Shown here: in pieces, positions 16,523 to 25,527 of the stretch
Layout of the letters: every line of letters starts with the position of its first letter
Position numbering within the stretch: the stretch's first letter is position 1
Assembly: GCF_021168475.1 (NCBI RefSeq)
Contig: NZ_JAJOZT010000003.1
Span: 62,001-126,000, forward strand
From: Pseudoclavibacter sp. 13-3
GTDB taxonomy: Bacteria > Actinomycetota > Actinomycetes > Actinomycetales > Microbacteriaceae
Length of the DNA stretch: 64,000 nucleotides
Direction of reading: 5' to 3'
The notes under the pieces: generated by a model
What the model saw: the letters and a program-made list of their open reading frames with translations, nothing else
Database searches by the model: none
Told to the model about the DNA's origin: nothing
Made by a program: the position numbers and the translations under genes

Positions 16523-17410
16523 ATGGATCTGGCGCAACTCGAGGAATGGTCGATGACCGCGGTCGTCACCGCCGGCATCATCTTCGGCCTCGCATTCATC
16601 TTCTACGCGTACGACTTCGCGGTTCGCACGTCGGGGCGGGCGTCAGCGCGCACACGCAAGAGCCTGCGCATCGGCACGTCGCTGTCGTGGCTCGGGTTCG
16701 TCGTCATCGTGGCGGCAGTCGTGCTGCGCGGCATCGCGGCCCAGCGCGTGCCCTGGTCGAACATGCACGAGTTCTCGATCACCGCGGTCGCGATCATCGC
16801 GGGCGTCTACCTGTTCGTGAACCTCTGGCGCGACGTCAGCTTCACGGGCATGTTCGTCACCGGCTTCTTGGTGCTCGTGCTGCTGCTGGCGACGACGGTC
16901 TGGTACACCGCGGTCAAACCGCTGATGCCGGCCCTGGAGTCGGCCTGGATCGTGATCCACGTGCTGGTGGCCATTCTCGCAACGGGCTTCTTCGCCGTGG
17001 GTGCCGCGCTGAGCGGGCTGCAGCTGGTGCAGGCGCGCCGTGAGGCCAAGCCGAAGGAGCAGCGCCGCAAGAATGCCTACCTCGACGCGCTGCCGTCGAG
17101 CGAGAAGCTCGAGCAGCTCTCGTTCACGGTGATCATCATCGGCTTCGTCCTCTGGACGTTCACACTGATCTTCGGTGCGATCTGGGCGCAGAAGGCCTGG
17201 GGTCGCTACTGGGGCTGGGACGTCAAAGAGACCTGGACGCTCATCATCTGGGTGGTCTACGCGGGCTACCTGCACGCCCGTGCGACGCGCGGCTGGCGCG
17301 GCACTCGTGCGGCGGTGCTCGCCATCATCGGGTTCGCCTGCGTGCTGTTCAACTTCGGCGTGGTGAACACGCTGTTCAAAGGGCTGCACGCCTATTCCGG
17401 GCTCGGCTAG
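16523..17410 (+). CDS. ccsB: Cytochrome c biogenesis protein CcsB (haem lyase subunit, WWD family)
   Basis: A 295-residue polytopic protein that presents haem for attachment to CXXCH of apocytochrome c. The tryptophan-rich haem-handling motif appears as WGWDVKETW (residues 230-238). Likely haem-ligand histidines are His82 (NMHEF) and His146 (IVIHV) flanking it on the outer side. About eight membrane segments. It starts 11 bases after resB and ends the operon; its stop overlaps the convergent menC stop by four bases. Confidence 0.92.
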   Translation: MDLAQLEEWSMTAVVTAGIIFGLAFIFYAYDFAVRTSGRASARTRKSLRIGTSLSWLGFVVIVAAVVLRGIAAQRVPWSNMHEFSITAVAIIAGVYLFVNLWRDVSFTGMFVTGFLVLVLLLATTVWYTAVKPLMPALESAWIVIHVLVAILATGFFAVGAALSGLQLVQARREAKPKEQRRKNAYLDALPSSEKLEQLSFTVIIIGFVLWTFTLIFGAIWAQKAWGRYWGWDVKETWTLIIWVVYAGYLHARATRGWRGTRAAVLAIIGFACVLFNFGVVNTLFKGLHAYSGLG

Positions 17411-18420
17411 CGATCGCCCTGCGCAGCAGCGAGCTGCGCGTAGCAGTCGGTGATCCGCTCGCGCCACCATCCGGTGCGCGCCGTGCCGGCATCGAGCCGG
17501 CGCAGCGCATCCGCATCGACCTCGGGCCGCCCCGGGGCGATCGCGAAGTCGTGCACCAGCGGGCCGGCCACGACATCCTGATCGAAGAACGCGCCGGTGC
17601 CGAGCCCGCAGGCGTGCTCGAGGGTCGGCAGCGCGGCCGCCACACGTGCGCCGAAGGCGATGCCGACCGCCGTGTCGAGCGCCGATGAGACGACCGCGGG
17701 CAGCCCCGTCTCGCGCACGATGTCGAGCACCCGGCGTGCGCCGCCGAGCGGCTGGGCCTTCACGATGATCAGGTCGGCCGCCCCGAGTGCGGCCACCCGC
17801 AGCGGGTCTTCGGCCTTGCGGATGCTCTCATCGGCCGCGATCGGCACGGTGACTGCCGCGTTCGCGAGCATCTCGCGCAGTCGGGCGAGCTCTTCGACAG
17901 TGGCGACCGGCTGCTCGGCGTACTCGAGCCCGAAGCGCTCGAGCTGGGTCAGCGCGGCGAAGGCCTCGTCGAGCGACCAGCGGCCGTTGACGTCGATGCG
18001 GATGCGCACCTCGTCGCCGACGACCTCGCGTACGGCCCGCAGGCGGGCTCGGTCGTCTTCGAGAGCCTCGCCGCGGGCGGCCACCTTCACTTTGACCGTG
18101 TTCAGCCCGGTCAGGTCGCCGAAACGCGCCAAGACCTCTGGCACCTGCGAGGCAGGCACGGCGGGCATCGTGGCGTTGACCGGCACGCTGCGCCGCACCG
18201 GCTCGGGCTGCGGCTGCCAGCCGGCGTCGAGTGCGGCGGCCAGCCACGTGCTCGCCTCAGCGGTCTCGTACTCCAGAAACGGTGAGAACTCGACCCAGCC
18301 GCCGGGCGCCTCGAAGAGCGCGGCCTCACGCACCGTGACGCCGCGAAACGGCGTGTTCATGGGCAGCGAGACGACTCGCAGCGTCTCAAGCAGCTCGTCG
18401 AGCGAAGGCAGTATGCTCAT
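17407..18420 (-). CDS. menC: o-Succinylbenzoate synthase
   Basis: A 337-residue enolase-superfamily enzyme that dehydrates SHCHC to o-succinylbenzoate in menaquinone synthesis. Catalytic residues are visible: K110 and K112 (TVKVKVA), metal ligands D143 (DVNG), E169 (YAEQP) and D197 (AADES), and K221 (IVKAQP). TAACGT (18427-18432) lies six bases upstream of the ATG, so the transcript is probably leaderless. It sits next to cytochrome c maturation genes and 7.5 kb from the other men genes. It could also act as an N-acylamino acid racemase, a promiscuity known in the family. Confidence 0.9.
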   Translation of the reverse strand: MSILPSLDELLETLRVVSLPMNTPFRGVTVREAALFEAPGGWVEFSPFLEYETAEASTWLAAALDAGWQPQPEPVRRSVPVNATMPAVPASQVPEVLARFGDLTGLNTVKVKVAARGEALEDDRARLRAVREVVGDEVRIRIDVNGRWSLDEAFAALTQLERFGLEYAEQPVATVEELARLREMLANAAVTVPIAADESIRKAEDPLRVAALGAADLIIVKAQPLGGARRVLDIVRETGLPAVVSSALDTAVGIAFGARVAAALPTLEHACGLGTGAFFDQDVVAGPLVHDFAIAPGRPEVDADALRRLDAGTARTGWWRERITDCYAQLAAAQGDR

Positions 18421-18559
18421 GTGCCCACGTTACTCCACGGGCCTGAGATGATTCGACACGGACGCATCGAAGCGGAGTATGCTCACGTTCGTCGTTCTGC
18501 GGCGTGCTCCGACGCGCATCCTGACACCCCCACACCGAGATTCCTGAACGGGAGAACCA

Positions 18560-20119
18560 GTGAACACCGCACCTTCGTCTGACCAGCACGTCATGACGCC
18601 GCCCGAGACCCCGCACGGTCCGTGGCCGGCGCTGTGGGCGCTGATCATCGGCTTCTTCATGATCCTGATCGACACGACCATCGTGTCGGTCGCCAACCCG
18701 AGCATTCAGCACGGCCTGGGCATCGATGTCAACGAGGTGATCTGGGTCACCTCGGCGTACCTGCTCGCCTACTCGGTGCCGATGCTGGTGGCCGGTCGTC
18801 TCGGCGACCGCTTCGGCCCGAAGCGGGTCTATCTGGTCGGGCTCGTGATCTTCACCCTCGCCTCGCTGTGGTGCGGTCTCGCCGGCTGGCTGCCGGGCAG
18901 CGGCTTCGTCAACATCATCGTGGCGCGAACGATTCAGGGTCTTGGCGGGGCGCTCATGACGCCCCAGACGATGGCGGTGGTGCAGCGTGTGTTCCCGCCG
19001 CATCGCCGCGGCAGCGCCATGGCGGTCTGGGGGTCGGTCGCCGGCCTGGCCACGCTGGTCGGGCCGCTGCTGGGCGGTCTGCTGGTCGACGGCCTCGGCT
19101 GGGAGTGGATCTTCGTCGTCAACGTGCCGATCGGCGTCATCGGCTTCGTGCTGGCCGTCTGGCTGGTGCCCGACCTCGCCTCGCATCGCGAGAGCTTCGA
19201 CTGGCTCGGCGTCGTGCTCTCGGCGATCGGCGTGTTCCTGCTGGTCTTCGGCATCCAGGAGGGCAACCGCTACGACTGGAACGGCTGGGTCGTGCTGTCG
19301 ATCATCGGCGGCATGGTCTTCCTGATCGCGTTCGTGCTCTGGCAGCGCGCAGAGCGTGTGGCTCCGCTGGTGCCGCTGAAGCTCTTCCGAGATCGCAACT
19401 TCTCGGTCTCGACCACCACGATCACGCTGATCGGTCTGGGCATCACCGCGATGTTCATCCCGTTGATCTACTACTTTCAGATCGTCCGGGGCCTCACACC
19501 GACTCAGTCGGCGCTGATGACCCTGCCCGCTTCGGTGCTCGGCATGCTGCTGGCCCCGATCTCGGGGCGGCTGACCGACCGGGTGCACCCGCGCCTGCTC
19601 GCGGCGACGGGCACGCTGTGCTCGGCGCTGGGTATGTGGGCCTACCTGCTCGTGGTGCACATCGACACGCCGTGGCTGCTGCTGCTCGTGCCGTCGATGA
19701 TTCTCGGTCTCGGCAACGCCTTCATGTGGGGGCCGGTCAGCGCCACCGCCACCCGAAACCTGCCGATGAAGCTGGCGGGAGCGGCATCCGGCGTCTTCAA
19801 CACCGCCCGTCAGCTCGGCGGCGTCATCGGTGCTGCGGCGATCGCCGCCGTCATGACCTCGCGGCTCGATCACTACCTGCCCGGGGCGTCTGAGGCTGCC
19901 GGCGCCGGGGGCGCCTCCGGCGCGCTGCCCGATGTCGTGGCGACCGGCTTCACCAGCGCGATGTCCGACTCAATGATCCTGCCGGCGGCGGCTCTGACTC
20001 TGGCCGGGCTGATCGCCCTGCTCTACCAGCGCCCGCAGCACTTCGGCGGTCGGGGCACGCCGAGCGTCGAGACCGACGGCAGGCCTGCCGCAGCGGCTGC
20101 TGCCCGGCAGGCCGACTAA
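18560..20119 (+). CDS. Major facilitator superfamily exporter, DHA2 type
   Basis: A 519-residue, 14-segment multidrug exporter of the EmrB/QacA family, different from the first exporter in the window. It has membrane segment 1 with the LIDTTIVSVANPSI signature (motif D), motif A (GRLGDRFGPKR), motif B (ARTIQGLGGALM) and motif C (AGLATLVGPLLGGLLVDG). The start GTG has GGGAG about eight bases upstream. No regulator is adjacent. The stop overlaps the convergent membrane-protein gene by four bases. Confidence 0.87.
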   Translation: MNTAPSSDQHVMTPPETPHGPWPALWALIIGFFMILIDTTIVSVANPSIQHGLGIDVNEVIWVTSAYLLAYSVPMLVAGRLGDRFGPKRVYLVGLVIFTLASLWCGLAGWLPGSGFVNIIVARTIQGLGGALMTPQTMAVVQRVFPPHRRGSAMAVWGSVAGLATLVGPLLGGLLVDGLGWEWIFVVNVPIGVIGFVLAVWLVPDLASHRESFDWLGVVLSAIGVFLLVFGIQEGNRYDWNGWVVLSIIGGMVFLIAFVLWQRAERVAPLVPLKLFRDRNFSVSTTTITLIGLGITAMFIPLIYYFQIVRGLTPTQSALMTLPASVLGMLLAPISGRLTDRVHPRLLAATGTLCSALGMWAYLLVVHIDTPWLLLLVPSMILGLGNAFMWGPVSATATRNLPMKLAGAASGVFNTARQLGGVIGAAAIAAVMTSRLDHYLPGASEAAGAGGASGALPDVVATGFTSAMSDSMILPAAALTLAGLIALLYQRPQHFGGRGTPSVETDGRPAAAAAARQAD

Positions 20120-20568
20120 CGTCGATCTGCGCGCTGACTGATCGCGGCCCAGATGCCCCCGATGATCAGCAGCGCGCCGAAGCCGATCAGCACCGAGATG
20201 ATCGCGATGGTCGGGTCGATCGTGAACGGCAGTGTGAGCGAGGCGACCACGAGCACAGCCGCCACGATGACGATCAGCCCCCAGACGACGGTGCCGATGC
20301 GCGGGCCGGGGCGTCCCGGCGCCTGCTCCGGTGTCTGCACCTGAGTCGGTGCGTCGGTGGGCGCAGTGGGCGCACCAGCCTCAGGGGGCGCTCCAGTCTC
20401 AGGGGGCGCTCCAGTCTCAGGGGGCGCACCAGCTGCGGCGGATGCCGTGGTCGCGCCGAGCGGCTCGTCCAGCGGCTCGTGCAGCGGCAGAGTGTCGTGC
20501 ATGTCTTCGGGGTTCGTCTTCGGCCGCTGGTCGGGATCGTGCGGTTCGGGTGTGGTGGGAAGTGACAT
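20116..20568 (-). CDS. Hypothetical Pro-rich two-TM membrane protein with hexapeptide repeats
   Basis: 150 residues with no recognised family. The first 85 residues are hydrophilic and rich in Pro, Glu, Thr and Ala, including three near-perfect GAPPET repeats encoded by an 18-base tandem repeat. Two hydrophobic segments follow (VVWGLIVIVAAVLVVASL and a second ending GGIWAAI), then a basic tail QRADRR. The ATG has AAAGG upstream. It lies 65 bases downstream of the PspC/toastrack gene on the same strand and may be co-transcribed with it. A role in envelope stress is inference from position only. Confidence 0.6.
   Translation of the reverse strand: MSLPTTPEPHDPDQRPKTNPEDMHDTLPLHEPLDEPLGATTASAAAGAPPETGAPPETGAPPEAGAPTAPTDAPTQVQTPEQAPGRPGPRIGTVVWGLIVIVAAVLVVASLTLPFTIDPTIAIISVLIGFGALLIIGGIWAAISQRADRR
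20381..20434. repeat. Three tandem 18-base repeats inside the Pro-rich protein gene
   Basis: Units begin TCAGGGGGCGC and run 20381-20398, 20399-20416 and 20417-20434; the first two are identical and the third differs at a few bases. A degenerate half unit precedes them. They encode the GAPPET repeats, so copy-number change would keep the reading frame. Confidence 0.85.
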
Positions 20569-20633
20569 CGGAATGACCTTTCGAGAAGAGGATCGGGGAG
20601 CGGGCTCAGCACGTTCGTGCGGGTGGCCGAGGG

Positions 20634-22133
20634 TCATCGTGCCGGCTGCAGGCTCATCGTCGAGGCGATCAGATGCGCGTTGACGGTCACGCCCGCAGAA
20701 TCGTCGGTGTCGCCTGACACGACCCGCCCGTCGCGCACCACGGTGATCGAGCTGAAGCCGAGACCCGAGCGCTGCTCGGGCTCACCGCCGGGCAGCGCGT
20801 CTTGGTTCAGCGTGCTGACGGTGGCCGTCGTCACGATGCGGAACGTGCCCGAATCGGGAATCATCAGAGACAGCGTGCCGGCCGTGCTTGAGACGTCGAT
20901 CGGTGCCGGGGTGTGAGAAGCGTCGTCGAGCGCCCGAAGATCGAGCCGGCCGGTCGAGGCGACCATGGAGAACGACGGAGCCGACGCCTCGTCGACCAGG
21001 TCGCTCGGCTGCACACTCCAGTGCGCGTCGCCTGCGACCGTTATGGGTCCGGTGCGCACGACGGTCAGCGGGCTGAGCGTCAGCGTGGCGGCAGCGGCGA
21101 CTACGGCGAGAAAGCTCAGCACGCCGCCGCGTCGACCCATCAGCCCGAGAACCGTGATCGTGATGCCGAGCACGAGCAGTGCTGCGGCGAATCCGAGTGC
21201 GACGGCGGTGAGCGCGCTGATCTCCGAGCTGATCATCGGCGCGAGACCGCCGACCGCCCCACCGACGACGAGCGCGATGCCGAAGCCGATCGAGACGGCC
21301 GCGCTGCCCGGCCGGCTGCGTTCATGTGCGAGACGTGCGCGTTCCGCTGCCGCCTGACCCTGCATCCGCGCCTGCTCGGCCTGCTGCCGCCCGCGTGCTC
21401 GGGCCTCTTCGTGCGCTGCTCTCGCCTGCGCACGACCTTGGGCGTTCGCGGCGGCGAACGCGGCCTTCGACTGCTGTGCGGCGTCAGAGAAAGCGTCACG
21501 GGTCTGCTGCGCAGCGTCGTCGTATGCGGTGGGCTGAGGGCCGCCGCCCGACCGGGTCGCGCGCCGGATCAGCCAGACCACCAGCCAGATCAGCGCGGCG
21601 GTGACGGCGATCGTCCAGATCACGCGCAGGGCGATGGCGAGGCCCGACAGGTGCAGCACATCGTCATCCCAGAACCAGCCGATGCCGAACCCGTGACCGC
21701 CGATCGGGGTGAGCAGCAGCAGCACGACGGCGCCGAGACCCACCCACACCCCGGTGCTCGCGCGGCCCTGCAGTGCCTCTTCGAGATGGATGCGACCGTC
21801 GGCCGCTGGCAGCAGCAGCCAGGCCGCCAGGTAGGTGAGCACGCCGATGCCGCCGACGAAGAACAGTGCGACGGCGATGCCGCGTACGATCAGCGGGTCG
21901 ATGCCCAAGCGATGCGCGATGCCGGAGCACACGCCCGCGAACCATCGGTCTTCGCCACGGGTCACCCCGAGGCCGCGCAGCCAGGGGAAGAAGCCGGTCT
22001 GCCGGCTCTGGTCGCCGCGGTCGGTCTGCGCACCGTGGTCGGTCTGGGCTCCATGGCCTGTCTGGGCGTTGTCGCCGGAGTGGCCGGCGTCGGCAGGGCC
22101 GTCGGGCGCTGGAGGTGTGGGGTGAGCGTTCAT
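20634..22133 (-). CDS. PspC domain protein with C-terminal toastrack/LiaF-like domain
   Basis: A 499-residue membrane protein. After a Gly/Asp/Gln-rich N-terminal tail there is a PspC domain (LGVTRGEDRWFAGVCSG, then a hydrophobic hairpin), two further membrane segments, an Ala/Gln/Arg-rich charged helix of about 90 residues that looks like a coiled coil, more membrane segments, and an extracytoplasmic beta-rich C-terminus (VSSTAGTLSLMIPDSG) of the LiaF/toastrack kind. In related systems such proteins hold a cognate kinase inactive until the envelope is damaged. The ATG was chosen at MNAHP; it is divergent from a kinase that also starts with PspC. Confidence 0.75.
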   Translation of the reverse strand: MNAHPTPPAPDGPADAGHSGDNAQTGHGAQTDHGAQTDRGDQSRQTGFFPWLRGLGVTRGEDRWFAGVCSGIAHRLGIDPLIVRGIAVALFFVGGIGVLTYLAAWLLLPAADGRIHLEEALQGRASTGVWVGLGAVVLLLLTPIGGHGFGIGWFWDDDVLHLSGLAIALRVIWTIAVTAALIWLVVWLIRRATRSGGGPQPTAYDDAAQQTRDAFSDAAQQSKAAFAAANAQGRAQARAAHEEARARGRQQAEQARMQGQAAAERARLAHERSRPGSAAVSIGFGIALVVGGAVGGLAPMISSEISALTAVALGFAAALLVLGITITVLGLMGRRGGVLSFLAVVAAAATLTLSPLTVVRTGPITVAGDAHWSVQPSDLVDEASAPSFSMVASTGRLDLRALDDASHTPAPIDVSSTAGTLSLMIPDSGTFRIVTTATVSTLNQDALPGGEPEQRSGLGFSSITVVRDGRVVSGDTDDSAGVTVNAHLIASTMSLQPAR

Positions 22134-22200
22134 GTTCACCAGTGTGCGTGCCGAGCCGGGGCCGCCGCTATCAGGGATCACCCTGATTTCTACTCAGGGC

Positions 22201-22309
22201 ACTCTCCCCTGCGGGGGATTGTGCTTTGCCGCCACGGATCGCTCCCCGCCGCCACGGATCGCTCCGAAACGGCCGTTGACGAGCCATCGCGGCAGAGAAC
22301 GAGCGATCC
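22201..22309. promoter_or_regulatory. Repeat-rich divergent control region between the two PspC genes
   Basis: The 204-base divergent spacer holds an 18-base direct repeat GCCGCCACGGATCGCTCC at 22228-22245 and 22248-22265 (20-base period), an inverted copy of its core (GAGCGATCC, 22301-22309) and a small hairpin TCCCC-TGCG-GGGGA (22205-22218). A 20-base period puts both copies on the same helix face, as expected for tandem binding by a response regulator. The binding protein is inferred. Confidence 0.5.
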
Positions 22310-22337
22310 CCGCAGGCGTCCGTGGTTGGATGGAGGC

Positions 22338-23663
22338 ATGAGCCCACCCGTCTCGCAGCGCCGGATGCTGCGCACGCGCCCGCGTGTGCTCGGCGGCGTG
22401 TGCGCGGGGCTCGCGGAGCATCTGCACGTCTCGGTGCAGGCTGTGCGCATCGGCATGGTGGTCGCGGCCCTCTTCGGCGGCGCCGGCATCGTGCTCTATT
22501 TCTGGCTGTGGCTGCTGGTGCCGGATGCCGACGACCCGGCACGTCAGCCACCCGCCGCCTCGGTCGCGGGCAGCATCCTGCAGCGACCCGGCGATGCAGC
22601 TCGGACAACGTCGGATCCGGCATCTTCCACCAGCCGTCGTTTCAACCCGGCCGTGCCGCTGCTGATCGGCGGCGGGCTGCTCGCGCTCGCCATCGCCGTG
22701 GCGACCGGCAGCGTGCCGCTGCAGATTCTGATTCCCGCCGCGATCGCCGTCGTGGGGCTGGTGCTGGCCTGGCGGCGGCTCATCAGCGACGGCGCAGCCG
22801 GAACGCGGGAGGTGACCTGGCAGGTCATCGGCGGCGCGGCGCTCGTCGTGGTCGGTGTGATCCTGCTCGTGCTGCCGGGCGGCGAGGGGCGACCCACCGG
22901 CGTGCTGGGCGGCGCGCTCGCGGTGCTGGCAGGTGCCGGCGTCGCACTGGCGCCGTGGGTCGTCAAAGTGATGCGCACCCTGGCCAACGAGCGGGCGGAG
23001 CGTGCTCGGGCGAACGAGCGAGCCGACATCGCCGCGCATCTGCATGACTCGGTGCTGCAGTCGCTGGCGCTGATCCGGCAAAAGTCTGCCCCGGACAGCG
23101 ACGTCGCACGCATCGCCCGACGCCAGGAACGCGAACTGCGCGACTGGCTGTTCGTGCGCGACACCGGGCTTACAGACGAGGAGCGCGCCGAACCGAGCGA
23201 CGTCGGCGCACGGCTGCGCGCGATCGCAGAGCGGCTGGACGAGGAGCACGGCTGCACCTTCGACGTGGTGACGATCGGGGATGTCGTGGTCACCCGGGCG
23301 CTGCGCGGGAGCGGCGGTGCCGACGCCCTGGTGGCAGCCGCAAACGAGGCGATGACGAATGCCGCCCGGCACGCCGGCGGGCGCATCTCGGTGCTGGTCG
23401 AGGGCGGCGTCGACGCGAGTGCGGCGGCTGCGGATGCGATGCCACGTCGCCGGCTGAGCGTGACGGTGACCGATCGCGGCCCGGGGGTCGATCTCGGTGC
23501 GATTCCCGATGACCGACATGGCATCCGCTCGTCGATCATCGCGCGCATGCGGCGGTCTGGCGGGCAGGCGCGCATCACCGCAGGCCCGGGCGGTCACGGT
23601 ACGCGCGTGGTGCTCACCCTCGACGAGCAGGACGCGATGACGACGGAGCGGGGCGGCAGATGA
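22338..23663 (+). CDS. PspC-domain sensor histidine kinase
   Basis: 441 residues. The N-terminal PspC domain (RPRVLGGVCAGLAEHL, then one membrane hairpin ending LLVPDADD) is followed by two to four more membrane segments and a cytoplasmic kinase of the NarX/LiaS (HPK7) type: phosphoacceptor His236 in AAHLHDSVLQSLALIR, and an ATP-binding domain with N-box EAMTNAARHAGG and G-boxes VTDRGPGVD and GPGGHGTRV. The ATG has GGAGG five bases upstream. It overlaps the response regulator by four bases. The divergent PspC/toastrack protein is the likely membrane partner, giving a LiaF-LiaS-LiaR-like three-component arrangement. Confidence 0.87.
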   Translation: MSPPVSQRRMLRTRPRVLGGVCAGLAEHLHVSVQAVRIGMVVAALFGGAGIVLYFWLWLLVPDADDPARQPPAASVAGSILQRPGDAARTTSDPASSTSRRFNPAVPLLIGGGLLALAIAVATGSVPLQILIPAAIAVVGLVLAWRRLISDGAAGTREVTWQVIGGAALVVVGVILLVLPGGEGRPTGVLGGALAVLAGAGVALAPWVVKVMRTLANERAERARANERADIAAHLHDSVLQSLALIRQKSAPDSDVARIARRQERELRDWLFVRDTGLTDEERAEPSDVGARLRAIAERLDEEHGCTFDVVTIGDVVVTRALRGSGGADALVAAANEAMTNAARHAGGRISVLVEGGVDASAAAADAMPRRRLSVTVTDRGPGVDLGAIPDDRHGIRSSIIARMRRSGGQARITAGPGGHGTRVVLTLDEQDAMTTERGGR

Positions 23664-24328
23664 ACGAGACGGACGAAGCACGTATCAGCGTCGTGCTGGT
23701 CGAAGACCACTCGATCTTTCGGGCGGGGCTGCGCGAGTCGCTCGCCGACGACCTGGCAGTGGTCGGCGAGGCTCCCGACGTCGACGCCGCCATACGGGTG
23801 ATCGGTGAGACCCAGCCACAGATCGTGCTGCTCGACGTGCATCTGCCCGGTGGTCAGGGCGGTGGCGGAGCAGAGGTGATCGAGCGCTCGCAGCGTTCGG
23901 CGCCGAACACGCGCTTTCTCGCGCTGAGTGTCTCGGACTCGGCCGAAGACGTCGTGCGAGTGATTCGCGCCGGTGCTCGCGGCTACATCACGAAGAGCTC
24001 CTCGGACGAAGAGGTCTCTGATGCGGTACGGCGGGTGGCCGACGACGACGCGGTCTTCTCGCCGCACCTCGCCGGGTTCGTGCTCGACGCGTTCGGAGCG
24101 GCCAGCGGAGAGACCGCGCAGGCCGACGACGAACTCGACCGGCTCACCCGGCGCGAGCAGCAGGTGCTGCGCCTGATCGCACAGGGCTACACCTACAGAG
24201 AGATCGCGGCCGACCTCTTCATCTCGGTCAAGACCGTCGAGACGCATGTCTCATCGGTGCTGCGCAAGCTGCAGATGTCGTCGCGGCACGAGCTGACCGC
24301 GTGGGCGCTCGCCCGCCGGCTGCTCTGA
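23660..24328 (+). CDS. NarL/LuxR family response regulator
   Basis: 222 residues. The receiver domain has the acidic pocket E15-D16, phosphoacceptor Asp59 (IVLLDVHLP), Ser in LALSVSD and Lys in YITKSSS. A LuxR-type HTH is at the C-terminus (LTRREQQVLRLIAQGYTYREIA and a recognition helix around VKTVETHVSSVL, read in two parts). It is phosphorylated by the overlapping PspC kinase. Likely targets are the divergent PspC promoters. The receiver contains a short Gly-rich insertion (GGQGGGG) after the phosphorylation site. Confidence 0.92.
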   Translation: MNETDEARISVVLVEDHSIFRAGLRESLADDLAVVGEAPDVDAAIRVIGETQPQIVLLDVHLPGGQGGGGAEVIERSQRSAPNTRFLALSVSDSAEDVVRVIRAGARGYITKSSSDEEVSDAVRRVADDDAVFSPHLAGFVLDAFGAASGETAQADDELDRLTRREQQVLRLIAQGYTYREIAADLFISVKTVETHVSSVLRKLQMSSRHELTAWALARRLL

Positions 24329-24353
24329 CCGAGCGCGACCGGCGGCATGCGGT

Positions 24354-25527
24354 TCAGCCCACGGGGTCGGCGTGATGCGCCAGTGTAAACTCCGCATCCT
24401 GCCACGGGCTCGCACCGGTGAGTGCCAGATCGGCGAGGGCCTGACCCCAGACGGGAGCGAACTTGAAGCCGTTGCCCGACATGCCGGCGGCGATCGAGAT
24501 CCGTCCCTCGCCGATGGTGTCGATGATCGGCCGGCTGTCAGGGCTCTGAGAGTCGGGGTGCACCGACCACCGGACGGGCTCGGGGTCGAGACCGGGGAAG
24601 ATGCGCTGCGCCTGAGTGCCGAGCCAGCGCAGCTGCTCTCGCGGGAGAGTCATCGGGCGACGGGCCGGATTGGCCACCGTCGGCAGGTGCGGGCTGACCT
24701 TCACGCTGAAGCCGTCGATGCTCGGCGCGCCGAAGGCGTGCATGTCGCCGAAGTCGCGCATGAACCCCGGCAGCCTCGCGGGCAGAAAGGCCGAGATGTC
24801 GGCGGGCATGAACCAGGCCAGGGCAAAGTTCGCGACCGTCAGCATCCGGCTCAGGCCCGGCACCAGACGAGCCGTCCACGGGCCGGCCGTCACGATCACG
24901 TGACCGGCTTCGACCGCGCCGGCAGAGGTCTCGATGCGAACCCCCGGTGCCCGTCTGACTCAGCGAGGTCACGACGGTGTTGTACAGCACCTCGGCGCCG
25001 TCGGCCTGGGCCTGTCGTGAGGCCGCGAAGACCGCGCTCTCCGGGCGCACGACGCCGGCCAGCTCGTCGAGGAAGCCCTCGTCGCCGTGGTCGACTGCGA
25101 ACTGAGGGTACTGGCGTCGCAGGTCGTCGGCGTCGAAGTGTCGATGGGGCAGGTCGAACTCCTCGGCGGCGCTCAAGGCCGTGTGAAGATCCGGGTGCCC
25201 GCTGGGAGCGATGTGGATGGCACCGGCCGGAATGAGGAGATCGCGAGCTGCGAGTCGCCCGAGCTCTAGCCAGCGGGTGCGCGCTTCGAGCAGCGCCAGG
25301 GTGAGATGACGTCCCTCTTTGGCGGCGACGCGGAACAGTCGGGACTCTCCGGTGAAGGCGCCGTGGGTGTGCACCGTGCCGTACTGCTCGATGCCGAGCA
25401 CGCGCAGCGTGCTCGCGGATCGCCGTCGTGCAGTGGAGAGCGCCCAGAGCGCCATGGAGCCGATCGTGCCGACGCCGACCACGGCGACGTCGACGACTCT
25501 GGCAGCTGGTGTGGTGTGCTTGCTCAT
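24354..25527 (-). pseudogene. N-methyltryptophan oxidase/sarcosine oxidase-like flavoenzyme, frameshifted
   Basis: The reading frame would encode about 390 residues of a monomeric sarcosine oxidase-like FAD enzyme (SolA type), but it is split by one extra base in a run of five C (24941-24945, G on the coding strand). The N-terminal part has the dinucleotide motif VGVGTIGSMALW and the IEQYGTVHTHGAF segment. The C-terminal part, in the other frame, has GPWTARLV, VHPDSQSPDSRPIID and GMSGNGFKFAPVWG. Removing one base joins them exactly (TGTGVRIETSAGAV). The family's covalent-FAD cysteine before the PD motif is absent; there is no Cys in the C-terminal half. It could be a recent pseudogene or a sequencing error in a homopolymer. 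Confidence 0.75.

Noticed and set aside
20381-20434. Short regular repeats as a CRISPR array
   Set aside because: Units are directly adjacent without spacers and are translated as GAPPET repeats. The same applies to 37342-37413.
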